A stretch of 33,892 bases of DNA, taken from a virus. Shown piece by piece: positions 16,750 through 25,994 of this stretch (its first letter is position 1; each line of letters starts with the position of its first letter). A model generated the notes under the pieces. It was not told the DNA's origin, did not search any database, and worked only from the letters and a program-made list of their open reading frames with translations. A program made the position numbers and the translations under genes. Where the stretch lies: positions 1 through 33,892 of IMG/VR virus record IMGVR_UViG_3300046028_000691; one strand, written 5' to 3'.

Positions 16750-19700
16750 ATGGCTAACCTGCAACTTTTGCTGGAAGCAGAGCGTCGTGGCATCCTGCCG
16801 CCTGATAAAGCCGCACTGTTACAAGAAGCGCGTAAGCGCGGTCTAGTCCCCGGTACTAAAGCCGCTCCGCCTCAACCCGAAACCACTTCCAACCCGTTCA
16901 TGGGCGCATTGGGTCGTGGTGCAGAACTTCTTGGGTCAGGTGTTGAACTGGCGGCCCGCGCTGGTGAATCCATCGGTGACTTCATCGCTGAGAAGGCTCC
17001 TGTCCTTGATACCCGCGTTGTTGCAGACAAAGAGGGCGTACGTGTAGAGCGTCCATCTCTGAAAGAAGTTCGCAAAGAAAATCAGATGCAGTACATGTTC
17101 GACTGGGCGAACAGTCTGCGCGAGTGGGGCCGAGAGATTAATTACGAGCCGAGTACCAAACTCGGTGACTTGGCTGATAACCCATTGACTGCTGTGCCGT
17201 TCATCGTTGAGCGCGTAATTACGTCTGCTCCGGACATGGCTGCGGCTGTGACTGTACCGCTTCCGTACATTGCCACACGGTCTAACGAGATCCTGAATGA
17301 ACGTCTGGCTAATGACAACAAAACGCTAGATCAAGCAACCGTTGCTGACGTAGCTGCCGCTACTGGCGCGGCCATCGTTGAAGGAAGTCTTGAGCGATTT
17401 GCTACAGGACGCTTGCTGGAGAAGGGTGCGGAAGCCGCTACCCGTGCCGGTCGTATTGGTAAGGAAGCCGGGGTTCAGGCAGGTACTGAAGCCACCGAAG
17501 AAACTGCTGCTTATGCTGGTGCCACTGCGGGTACCGAGGCAGGGTTTGATCCCCGCACTGCGGGACTTACTGCGCTTGAAGCAGCCATCGTTGGCGGCGG
17601 TCTCGGTGCCGGTGTGCAGGGTGTTCGTGAATTGGTTGGGCCGGGTGAAACTCCGCCTGAAGTACCGCCTGTTGCGCCTGCCGCTACAACTGTCACGCCC
17701 CCAACTGCGCCTACTCCTCCCCCGGCAGCGGCGGCTGTGCCGACCACGGTCGATGAATTACTTGATGCTCCGCCTAAAGTGGCAGCGGAAGACGCGCCTG
17801 AGAATGTTCGTTACGAGCCGACAACGCTAAACAACGAGCAGATCAACAATGAAATCGACAAGATGGAGGACTTCCAAGAGCAGATCGCGGATCTCCTCTT
17901 CAACCCGCAGCAACTTGAGCAACAGGCCGTACTGGCTCGTATCCCGCCAGACGTATTCCGTAACAACTTACAGAATGACTTTGATCAAGTTACTACACGG
18001 CTAGATGTTTTCTACAAGCATCTGAATGGTACGTTGCCGCCCGTTAAGCCTACGATTACGCAGGACCAAGTGACGGCAGCGGGAGTTTCACCTGACGTTG
18101 CCAAAGCTCTAAATGTACAGCCCACTGTCACTCCTACTACCCCTGTCCAGCCGGGTGTCTCTGATGCAGCCGCAACAACAGCACCGCCAATTACTCAGCC
18201 GCCTGTCGGTGGAACAGTTGGAAGAGGCGCTAATGTGCCTCCATCTGGACTTACTACCCAAAGACAAATTGCTCCGGAAACTCCCGTCGCAGGACTGGAA
18301 CCTGCTGCACGAACTCCTAGTGATGTTGTTCCGGGAGAAGGAGCAGTCGAGCCTCCACTAAACGAAGATCAGCTATTTGAAGAAGGCGAGCGAATCAAAA
18401 ACGAAGCTCGATCTTTACTTACTGAAGACGGCAAATTACCCGCTGTTGGTACCCCTGAGCGTGAAAGATACAGCGCGTTAGCCCAACAATTTAAAAACTT
18501 AAAACAGGCTTGGACTGAAAGGTTTGGGAAAGAACCTGCTGCACCCGCTGCACCAAAAGTCCCAAGAGTTCAGTACAAAGACAAAGGCGACCGTTCTGAA
18601 CAAGGTCTTGAGTTTTACTACGATGGACTTTATTACAAATTGCTGCCAATGGCCGGTAAGCATGATCAGCCTATCCTTGATGTGTACAAGGATAAAAGAA
18701 TGATTCGATTGGTAGGCAATCATTACGCTAACAATGAACGAGGGCAGGTTGATGGTCGCGTTGGTGATGCAAGTGAAATTGACCAGTACAACTTACCGCC
18801 AGAAATATCCAAGGCGATAAAAGACTATTTGTCTTCCTCTGGTATTGGCTTAACGTCCGATCCTAGGCGGCTACCGAAGTCGTCTGTTGATGCGGCTGGT
18901 AAACGCCTTGCCGATGCTGTCAATGCGGAGATGGCGAAGTATGAAACTCCGCTACGTACCTCTGAACAACGTCGTCCCCGCACGGCTGAAGAGGCCGAAC
19001 GGCAAGAGTTTGAAGACTTCTTTGCAGGTGAAGCGGAACTTATCTACAGCACTCGCTCGTATGAGGCTGAACCGAAGCCCGATGGTCCGTTTACAGGTGC
19101 CAAGGGCAACGTAGTTGTATCTGAGAGCGTTGATCCGCGCTTTGAGAAGTTGCTGTCGGGCTTGATGAAAACGCTCGGCATGGGAGATGTGCGGGTATTT
19201 TTGGCAACGAAGAAGGATATGTTGCCGCCCGGAGCGTCGTATGCAGACGCGATGGACAAAGCCAAGACCCAGTACGGGATGTCTGGTGACTATGCCATCA
19301 ATAGCCTTTTGGCTGATCTGCGTCCCAAGGGTACGGTTGGTATCTCGGCGCAGTGGGGCAAGACCAAAGACTTCATTATTGTTTACGACTCTTCTAGGAC
19401 GTTAGAGCAGAACATCGAAACGATTGCTCACGAACTGGGTCACGTTGTACAGATCACTGCTTATGACAACGCATCAAGCGACGTAAAGGCAGCGATCCAA
19501 GAAGAGTACGAGAAGTGGTTTAAAGCCAATAAAGGCAAGACCGCACGTGACATGGTGCGGGCTACGCGCAATCGAGTGACGGCACAAGAAGCCATCATCT
19601 ACCCGCCTGAGTACAAATTCTCGGGTAAGGATCTTGAGTACTGGACTTCGTTCAGCGAGTGGTTTGCTGACAACGTATCCAAGTGGGCTACGACTAATAA

Positions 19701-22620
19701 GAAGCCCATGACTGTCGTGCAGAAGTTCTTTGCCGACATAGCTCGTAAGATCCGCAAGATTGTCTCTGAGATAACCGGTAACAAGTTCGTTCCGAACAAA
19801 GCCGTGGCTGACTTCTTGGACAAGATGGGTCCGGAAGATATCTCTACATGGCTCAAGTCCGACACGATGCCGGGGATGCGTACCAACTACATGCTGAATG
19901 CGGTTGGTAACAGAGTTAAGAATCTGCCTAGCCTGACCCGCAACGTTTACGAAGCGGTACGCAACATCCTCGACTCGACCCGTATTACCGACAATATGCG
20001 CTCGGGTATCTATGCGTTCCTGTCTCTGCCTCAGCAGGTACAGTTATTTGCGAAGGAACTACCGAAGCTCCGTGATCTGCTCAACGTGGTCAACGTACGG
20101 GCAAGTTCGCTCAAGGATCGCAAGGAAGTTTTGGATAGAAATGTTCGTAAGTGGAACGACGTTATTAGCGATAAGACTCAGAAAATGCGGGATGATTTCT
20201 ACCGTATCGCGCACGAATCCACGCGCTTGGTAGGTGCTGATGGCCGCATGGGTATCGACTTCAATGACCCGGCTGAGGCAAACAATCCGCTCACCAAAGA
20301 GTTTAACGCCCTGCCTGCTGACTTGAAGAAGGTCTACTTTGAGATGTTGCAGAGCTACAAGGACATGTCGGATGAGTACTTAAAGCTCATCTCAAAGAAC
20401 CTGTCCAAGCGTGCGGCACGCAAACTTGAGCGGCAGATGGCGCAGAAGCGTCTAAAGGTCTACCTACCCTTGTTCCGTGAGGGTGACTACTGGCTGCGCT
20501 ACCAAGACCAGAATAACGAAACTGTGGTTATGTCGTTTAAGTCTAACCGCGAACGTGAAATGGCTATCAAGGAAGCAGTTGCGGCGGGTGCTGCCCAGTC
20601 CAGTATGCAGCCGTTCTCTCGCGTTGAAGGTGCGTTTGAACAGGCAGGTGGCGGTCCGTTCTTCTTTAATATTCTGGACGAGTTGGATAAGCGGGGCGCT
20701 CCGCAAGCGACTAAACGCGCCTTGTTTGAGATGTATTTGGATTTGATTCCTACTCAGTCGGTGCGACAGCAGTACCGTACCCGTGATGGGTACAAGGGTT
20801 ATGAGTCTGATCTAATGAATGTTTACGCCACGGTTGCATCCCGTATGGCTAATCAGCTTACCAATCTGGAATACGTACCTGAGATTGACAAGGTATATAA
20901 CGAGATTGAGAAAGAGGCTAAGACCGCCGCTGCTCAGTCCAAGAACCTTGCGGTCGATAAGTTGATGCGGAACCTGAAGTTGCAGATGGATTACCTCCGT
21001 GATCCTGCCAACAGCCCTCTGGTCAACACGCTCTCTTCGTTTAGTTACTACTGGTACATCATTGGTAACGTCTCGACGGCCTTGATCAACCTGACGCAGT
21101 TGCCGATGGTGGTCTACCCGATGCTTGCCGGTAAGTACGGCAACGTTGATGCCACGAAAGCAATGGCTGACGCCCAGAAACAGTATATGAAGGGCGGGTG
21201 GGATAATGACAACATTCCCGGCGGGGCGAAGCGGTTCCCGTCTGACTTCTCGTTTGGTATCGGCCTACCGGCTAATTCTCCGCTAAAGAAGTTGTACGAC
21301 GCTGCTGTACGGCAGAGTGCGATCCGTCGCTCGACGGGGTACGACGTTATCGAAGGCAGGAAACAGAACTACGGGATGGGGGATTACATCGGTCTGAAGG
21401 CTAAGACCGAGCAGATACTGGGTTGGGTATTCCAGAACTCTGAGCGTTACAACCGTGAAATCACGTTGATTGCAGCGTTCAACCTAGAGATGAAGAAGAA
21501 TGGCGGCAAGGTAGACGAAGCTATCAACACCGCTATCGACTTCATTAATGATACTCACGGTACAACCCTGACTGAAACTTCGCCACGAGTATTCCAGAGC
21601 GGGTTTGGTAAGGTGGCGTTCACCTTCAAGAACTTCGCCCAGACGATGATTTATCTGCAAGCCAAGTTGTTACGCGATGCAGTCAAGGGCGAGACTCGGG
21701 AAGTTCAGAAACTTGCTGCCAAGCAGTTCTTGGGTATCTCCGCGATGGCCTTCACGTTTGCAGGTATTCAGGGAATGCCGTTCTTCGGGGCCGGGACCGT
21801 GATGGCTGACATACTGCATGACATTCTTGGTGACGAGGACGAACCGTGGGATTCAGCAGCAGCCGTGCGTAGTGCGGTAGGTTCAATACCGAATAAAGGG
21901 CCGGTCAACGAACTTCTGATGATGGATATTGCTTCACGTACTGGCTTTGCCAACTTGCTGTGGAAGGACGACGACAAGCGTATTGAGGAAGTAGGCCCGA
22001 TTCTGTTCGCAATGGAGCAGATCTTCGGTCCATCCTACGCTGCGGCTATGGGCATATTCAGAGGATATAAGGATTACAAGGAAGGCCATTACGACCGTGC
22101 AGTTGAGGCGGTAACGCCGTCGTTCATCCGAAACAACTTAAAGGCATATCGTTACTACATGCAAGGTTCTCTAACTAGAGATAAAGAAGTTCTATACGAT
22201 GACTTCAATAAGTACGAACTGTTTATGCAGACTCTTGGCTTCACGCCAGTTGAAGTAGCGCGTCGTTCAGAACTTGCCGGGGATAAGGCGAAGAAAATTA
22301 AGGATTTAGAGAACCGAAAAAAGGCTCTCCTAGATAGGATGTACTTGGCTCGTATTAGCGGGGATGACGAAGGCAAAAAGGAAGCCAAGGCTGCGATTGA
22401 TAAGTTCAATGAGAACGAGACCGTCAAGAAGTACGGTATGCGTATCACGCCAGAAGGCATCATCAGTTCTTACAATACGCGACGTAATCGCAGTGCACAG
22501 TCTACGTTCGGTATTTACTCGCCGCCGAAGATGCGTCGTGCGTTGAGCGAAGAGTTTGAAGAGCCGCCCCCGCCGATACTGAAGCGGATGTTCGGCAAAG
22601 AAGAAGAGAAGAAAGACTAA
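16750..22620 (+). CDS. Giant virion protein (1956 aa) with zinc metallopeptidase motif
   Basis: This is the largest gene in the window. Residues 1-35 are a helical hairpin-like motif (LLLEAERRGILPPDKAALLQ). Residues ~130-300 are Ala/Gly-rich and amphipathic, followed by a Pro/Ala/Thr-rich linker. Around residues 800-1020 is a metallopeptidase-like domain: HELGH at 894-898 with a downstream SEWFAD whose Glu970 is a plausible third zinc ligand. The C-terminal ~900 residues are mostly helical, with hydrophobic stretches (SFSYYWYIIGNVSTALINLT; FLGISAMAFTFAGIQGMPFF), and resemble C-terminal regions of large polyvalent phage proteins. As the last late gene and of this size, it is probably an internal protein ejected with the DNA (inference). 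The protease motif is visible; its activity and substrate are unknown. Confidence 0.65.
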   Translation: MANLQLLLEAERRGILPPDKAALLQEARKRGLVPGTKAAPPQPETTSNPFMGALGRGAELLGSGVELAARAGESIGDFIAEKAPVLDTRVVADKEGVRVERPSLKEVRKENQMQYMFDWANSLREWGREINYEPSTKLGDLADNPLTAVPFIVERVITSAPDMAAAVTVPLPYIATRSNEILNERLANDNKTLDQATVADVAAATGAAIVEGSLERFATGRLLEKGAEAATRAGRIGKEAGVQAGTEATEETAAYAGATAGTEAGFDPRTAGLTALEAAIVGGGLGAGVQGVRELVGPGETPPEVPPVAPAATTVTPPTAPTPPPAAAAVPTTVDELLDAPPKVAAEDAPENVRYEPTTLNNEQINNEIDKMEDFQEQIADLLFNPQQLEQQAVLARIPPDVFRNNLQNDFDQVTTRLDVFYKHLNGTLPPVKPTITQDQVTAAGVSPDVAKALNVQPTVTPTTPVQPGVSDAAATTAPPITQPPVGGTVGRGANVPPSGLTTQRQIAPETPVAGLEPAARTPSDVVPGEGAVEPPLNEDQLFEEGERIKNEARSLLTEDGKLPAVGTPERERYSALAQQFKNLKQAWTERFGKEPAAPAAPKVPRVQYKDKGDRSEQGLEFYYDGLYYKLLPMAGKHDQPILDVYKDKRMIRLVGNHYANNERGQVDGRVGDASEIDQYNLPPEISKAIKDYLSSSGIGLTSDPRRLPKSSVDAAGKRLADAVNAEMAKYETPLRTSEQRRPRTAEEAERQEFEDFFAGEAELIYSTRSYEAEPKPDGPFTGAKGNVVVSESVDPRFEKLLSGLMKTLGMGDVRVFLATKKDMLPPGASYADAMDKAKTQYGMSGDYAINSLLADLRPKGTVGISAQWGKTKDFIIVYDSSRTLEQNIETIAHELGHVVQITAYDNASSDVKAAIQEEYEKWFKANKGKTARDMVRATRNRVTAQEAIIYPPEYKFSGKDLEYWTSFSEWFADNVSKWATTNKKPMTVVQKFFADIARKIRKIVSEITGNKFVPNKAVADFLDKMGPEDISTWLKSDTMPGMRTNYMLNAVGNRVKNLPSLTRNVYEAVRNILDSTRITDNMRSGIYAFLSLPQQVQLFAKELPKLRDLLNVVNVRASSLKDRKEVLDRNVRKWNDVISDKTQKMRDDFYRIAHESTRLVGADGRMGIDFNDPAEANNPLTKEFNALPADLKKVYFEMLQSYKDMSDEYLKLISKNLSKRAARKLERQMAQKRLKVYLPLFREGDYWLRYQDQNNETVVMSFKSNREREMAIKEAVAAGAAQSSMQPFSRVEGAFEQAGGGPFFFNILDELDKRGAPQATKRALFEMYLDLIPTQSVRQQYRTRDGYKGYESDLMNVYATVASRMANQLTNLEYVPEIDKVYNEIEKEAKTAAAQSKNLAVDKLMRNLKLQMDYLRDPANSPLVNTLSSFSYYWYIIGNVSTALINLTQLPMVVYPMLAGKYGNVDATKAMADAQKQYMKGGWDNDNIPGGAKRFPSDFSFGIGLPANSPLKKLYDAAVRQSAIRRSTGYDVIEGRKQNYGMGDYIGLKAKTEQILGWVFQNSERYNREITLIAAFNLEMKKNGGKVDEAINTAIDFINDTHGTTLTETSPRVFQSGFGKVAFTFKNFAQTMIYLQAKLLRDAVKGETREVQKLAAKQFLGISAMAFTFAGIQGMPFFGAGTVMADILHDILGDEDEPWDSAAAVRSAVGSIPNKGPVNELLMMDIASRTGFANLLWKDDDKRIEEVGPILFAMEQIFGPSYAAAMGIFRGYKDYKEGHYDRAVEAVTPSFIRNNLKAYRYYMQGSLTRDKEVLYDDFNKYELFMQTLGFTPVEVARRSELAGDKAKKIKDLENRKKALLDRMYLARISGDDEGKKEAKAAIDKFNENETVKKYGMRITPEGIISSYNTRRNRSAQSTFGIYSPPKMRRALSEEFEEPPPPILKRMFGKEEEKKD

Positions 22621-22820
22621 GCGGTACGCCAGACCCGAACGCCGAGGTGTCCTTCCTTGGACGAGGCGTAAGCCTTCACTCGTACTTGAGCGGCCTTGGC
22701 TCGGCAGTCTATCACGTACAGCATTTCTGGAATCTTCAGCGTGGGGATAAAGAAACTATCCCCAACCGCCATACCCTCAAAGGGGAAGATCCACTCAGGC
22801 TCCACTACCTTTATTGTCAT
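22617..22820 (-). CDS. Small hypothetical protein at the convergence point
   Basis: A 67-residue protein on the - strand, the last gene of the right-arm operon. The sequence (PEWIFPFEGMAVGDSFFIPT, YVIDCRAKAAQVRVKAYASS, LGVRVWRTA) has a compact beta-alpha pattern and reads like a real small phage protein. Its ATG lies inside the 3' end of the primase-helicase gene (26-bp overlap). Its TAG stop overlaps the stop of the giant + strand gene by four bases. Function unknown. Confidence 0.6.
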   Translation of the reverse strand: MTIKVVEPEWIFPFEGMAVGDSFFIPTLKIPEMLYVIDCRAKAAQVRVKAYASSKEGHLGVRVWRTA

Positions 22821-25614
22821 CTAACAACTCTTTTGGTACTTCGTACTGGAATGCGTACACATGAATAGGTGGGGTCGTCATACCGGCTTTCCAACCAGTA
22901 GACAGGCGCATCTTCTTCGACTCTAACTTGACGGTCGATTTCTCCAAGGCTTTCTCAAACTCAGCCGTGCCTACGCTACGACTAGTCAGGTACTGCTTGA
23001 ATTTATTCTTGGAGACATACTGCGTCGAGTTACCGATCTCAACACGGGCTACGAGTTCACCAAACGGCTCGTTCACTACCCGGCCTTCGTCGAAGATCAA
23101 CGTGCCCTTACGCCAGTGGTCGTTTAAGAACTCACCGATCAGGCCTTCATAGTCTGTGATGCTGTTCTTCTGGGTGTTATCCCGAACTTTGATTGTTTCA
23201 AGTATCACTTTGTCAAATATCCTTTCTATGTCGAAGTTAATAATACCCGCCTCGTTAGCGATCTCCGCACCGGCAAAGATGGCACTGAAGGCAGTCTCGT
23301 AGAAACGGAAGGCCGCGTTGCTTCCCAGTTTCGTACCGGTTACACGCTTACTCCACTTCTGAATACGGGCGCGGATCTCCGTGTCGCCCATCGTCAAGAG
23401 CTTATCCATGAAGGCAACTCCGGCATGACCGTGGTTGCGATGCAGTGGGTCGAAGATCTCTTTACCGACTTCCAAAGTCAGGTACGACGGCGGGACAAGC
23501 ACGTACTCCAAGAGACGCATGATCTCGCCACTTGCGTTAGCTTTCTTGTTGAAGATCAAGTCGTACAGCGAGACGTTCGATGACATCAAGCACAGCATGG
23601 AGGCAATCTCCTGCTGCTCACGCTCGGCGTTAATCGAACTCTGCATACGCATCTTGCCCTTGCCTTGAGAGACAAGGTGGATCAGCTTCGATATCTGCTC
23701 AGGCGGTTTCTCCTGAATCTCGTCCATGCCCATCATGATGTTCTTGAGCGACATGGCGCGGCTGTTGAAGGCGTTGTCCGTAGACTCGTACACGCTCAGC
23801 GGCTTGGGCGAACCCCATACAGAGAGTGCTGCATAGAGCGACCCGGACTTGGCTGCGCCTGACGTACCCGTGAAGCAGAATGTCATACCGTTTGTGGATG
23901 TAAACCGCATCAGCGGGGAGCCAAACGAGATAAATAAACCGAACGCTTGCATCTCCAACTCAGGGCGGTTCAGTTGATTGATGCAATCCTTCCAAACCTG
24001 AAAGTCACCCTTCGGACGCATAAGGCGTGATATGTCACGTATTAGGGGACTGGATGCCGCCCTGCGAGTGACCCCGTTGCCAAGGACTTCGGTCTCACCA
24101 ATCAAGAACGATTCGTTGCCTTCCGTCCACCCCATCTGGTGACAGATCTTGTCGGCAGCGTTCTGGCTCTGTAGGTAGTGTGCCCATTTCATAATGTAAT
24201 CCACAATCTTAGGCCATAGGTTCTGGTTCGGCGGTGCGATACCGGCCTTGCCAAGAATGTCTTTCAGGCTATCAACCGACTGCGCTTCGCCCATCGAGAT
24301 GTATTTTTCACGGACTTCGTGAGGCAGTTTGATCCGAACGAGGAACAGTTCACCGTCCGACTCACCGTACATTCGCTTGATGGGGAAGAACTCATTAGTC
24401 GATATCAGCACCGGCTGTGGCTGGATCTTTACTCCATCGTCGTCTTCTTCGGAGGGAGGTAAGTAGTAAACTCCCCCGGCTCGTCCTCGTACATAGGGTA
24501 GGATCGCTTTAGGAAATGGCGGAACTTCTTGGGGATTCGCCTCGACCCGAACTGCGACCTCCTCGGTGATTTCTTCTGCCGGGGCTGCAACAAACTTCCT
24601 TCCAATGGCAAGTGGGTTGGTGATTCGTCCCTTATGAGGACATCCGTCACATCCACCGGGGTTTCGCTGTGCAAAAATCTCGCAACTATGCGGCTTACCA
24701 AACGTTTCATTCGCTTTCCTAAGTGTGGCTTCAGGGCTATATCCGGGGTAATCCTCGGACATCAAGTGGATGGCAGTCTCCCAATCCGTGCAGTGCCGTG
24801 CGATGGACAACGCTGAGTGCCATACAGGTTCAGGCAGGGTCTTGGAATTGATCAGGGCGTTCTTAATCTGGTTGCAACCACTGCCGTCCAGACTCATCTC
24901 AGCAATGTCTTGGAAGGTAACTTCAAAGTTGTCGAACTTGGCTATCTGCCGGGTATCGTCGTCCAGTCCCTTCGGCACAAGATCAAGAATTGATCCGGTC
25001 GATATCTCCACTTCACCTAAATAATCTTTAAAGGCGGCGAAGTCGTACTGGTTGATCTCGTCTGTCAGGAACGAAGTCGGGTTCGGGGGATCAGTCTTGA
25101 AGTTCAACGTCTCAGGGCAACGCATAATCCGGGTGATGTCAGCCGTCACCACAGGATCAATCTTCATATGATCCAAGCAGAGTTGTTTAAATTTCTCTGC
25201 GTATGCCTTCCACTCTGCAATCGGCACGGCTTCTTCAAACGGCCAATAGGCGTGAATGCCGTTACCTGAGTCGATAACGACAGGCGGGGGAAGTTCTGTC
25301 ACTTTCAGAAAGCGATCTAAATCCTCGATAGCCTCAGCCTTACTCTTGTAATGACCGGGCTTGTCTGGCTTTACATCCAGATCTATAAAGAATGAACGGC
25401 AGTACGCAGCATAATCGCCCATACGACTATGACCATTAAAATTACTCAGGGCAATGAACGCATTCTTGCCTTCTGAATTGATCTGTTCGACTAAGTTCTC
25501 AACCTCGTCAAGGCTCTCTGCAAACCGATTAACTACCTTCTTGTCTACAGCAATCTCGGTAACGCAATAGATGCCATGCGGGGGCAGTACTTTCTCGTAA
25601 AATTGTTTTCGCAT
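22795..25614 (-). CDS. Primase-helicase: AEP-like primase plus P-loop (DUF927-like) helicase domain
   Basis: A 939-residue protein. The start is set at ATG 25614, because a longer in-frame start at 25683 would include a terminator hairpin. The N-terminal domain carries the archaeo-eukaryotic primase signature: Asp78/Asp80 in FFIDLDVKP, SGNGIHAYW (His121) and ITRIMRCPETLNFK (residues 160-173). A Cys cluster (GGCDGCPHKG) follows. The C-terminal ATPase has Walker A GTSGAAKS with Lys589 and Walker B MGMDEIQE with Asp631/Glu632, plus a conserved block resembling DUF927-type phage helicases. It would prime and unwind DNA at the phage fork with the polymerase encoded upstream. The Walker A has Ala where Gly normally precedes Lys. 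Confidence 0.82.
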   Translation of the reverse strand: MRKQFYEKVLPPHGIYCVTEIAVDKKVVNRFAESLDEVENLVEQINSEGKNAFIALSNFNGHSRMGDYAAYCRSFFIDLDVKPDKPGHYKSKAEAIEDLDRFLKVTELPPPVVIDSGNGIHAYWPFEEAVPIAEWKAYAEKFKQLCLDHMKIDPVVTADITRIMRCPETLNFKTDPPNPTSFLTDEINQYDFAAFKDYLGEVEISTGSILDLVPKGLDDDTRQIAKFDNFEVTFQDIAEMSLDGSGCNQIKNALINSKTLPEPVWHSALSIARHCTDWETAIHLMSEDYPGYSPEATLRKANETFGKPHSCEIFAQRNPGGCDGCPHKGRITNPLAIGRKFVAAPAEEITEEVAVRVEANPQEVPPFPKAILPYVRGRAGGVYYLPPSEEDDDGVKIQPQPVLISTNEFFPIKRMYGESDGELFLVRIKLPHEVREKYISMGEAQSVDSLKDILGKAGIAPPNQNLWPKIVDYIMKWAHYLQSQNAADKICHQMGWTEGNESFLIGETEVLGNGVTRRAASSPLIRDISRLMRPKGDFQVWKDCINQLNRPELEMQAFGLFISFGSPLMRFTSTNGMTFCFTGTSGAAKSGSLYAALSVWGSPKPLSVYESTDNAFNSRAMSLKNIMMGMDEIQEKPPEQISKLIHLVSQGKGKMRMQSSINAEREQQEIASMLCLMSSNVSLYDLIFNKKANASGEIMRLLEYVLVPPSYLTLEVGKEIFDPLHRNHGHAGVAFMDKLLTMGDTEIRARIQKWSKRVTGTKLGSNAAFRFYETAFSAIFAGAEIANEAGIINFDIERIFDKVILETIKVRDNTQKNSITDYEGLIGEFLNDHWRKGTLIFDEGRVVNEPFGELVARVEIGNSTQYVSKNKFKQYLTSRSVGTAEFEKALEKSTVKLESKKMRLSTGWKAGMTTPPIHVYAFQYEVPKELLDDNKGSGA

Positions 25615-25634
25615 GAACACCAACCCACTTAGAT

Positions 25635-25663
25635 AAAAAAGGCGGGGCGACAGCCACCCCGCC
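25635..25663 (-). terminator. Intrinsic terminator between HTH gene and primase-helicase
   Basis: Read on the - strand, a GC-rich hairpin (GGCGGGGTG, loop GCTGT, CGCCCCGCC; nine pairs including one G-T) is followed immediately by six T residues. On the + strand the arms are 25641-25649 and 25655-25663, and the A run is 25635-25640. It is a textbook rho-independent terminator, oriented to stop transcription coming from the HTH gene. It lies only ~20 bases before the primase-helicase start codon. Confidence 0.88.
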
Positions 25664-25679
25664 AACCACGAGTAGCACC

Positions 25680-25991
25680 TCAAATAGTTCGGCCAATCAT
25701 CTCCTCTATGTAAGCCTTTGCTTGTTTAAGGTTATGTGCAGGGAGTGTACCGGCCTCGATATCCTGCTTGACAAGGTGCATGAAAGCCTCGACTAACTTG
25801 CGCTTGTCTTCGTACATCATCTGACCCCTAAACCACAAATGCACCGTATTACGGGAGACATTCAATGCTTCGGCCACATATACAACCGGAAGGTTCGCTT
25901 CAACACATAGGCGACCAAGTTGTACTCCCAACAGAGTAGAGTCTGCCTGTTGCAGTTGAAGCAGCAACTTGTCGCCGTACGTGCGAGGCAT
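25680..25991 (-). CDS. Small HTH DNA-binding protein
   Basis: A 103-residue protein with a good Shine-Dalgarno (AGAAGGG, 7 bases before ATG 25991). Residues ~37-57 (VYVAEALNVSRNTVHLWFRG) read as a helix-turn-helix: helix, turn at NVS, recognition helix RNTVHLWFRG, as in Cro/C1-like or resolvase-type folds. The C-terminal half is helical and charged. It lies between the candidate ssDNA-binding protein and a terminator, so it could regulate the replication operon or bind an origin (inference). Regulator identity is unproven. Confidence 0.55.
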   Translation of the reverse strand: MPRTYGDKLLLQLQQADSTLLGVQLGRLCVEANLPVVYVAEALNVSRNTVHLWFRGQMMYEDKRKLVEAFMHLVKQDIEAGTLPAHNLKQAKAYIEEMIGRTI

Positions 25992-25994
25992 TGA

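Noticed and set aside
22620-22700. Bidirectional terminator at the convergence point
   Set aside because: Only a 4-bp inverted repeat (GTCC/GGAC near 22668) is present, without a T run on either strand.
24429-24710. 93-codon frame inside the primase-helicase gene
   Set aside because: It lies entirely within the well-supported primase-helicase in another frame and has no recognisable feature.
25615-25683. Extended N-terminus of the primase-helicase (from 25683)
   Set aside because: The extension would translate through the terminator hairpin and gives an unlike-family Trp/Leu-rich leader; the ATG at 25614 starts with a normal primase N-terminus.
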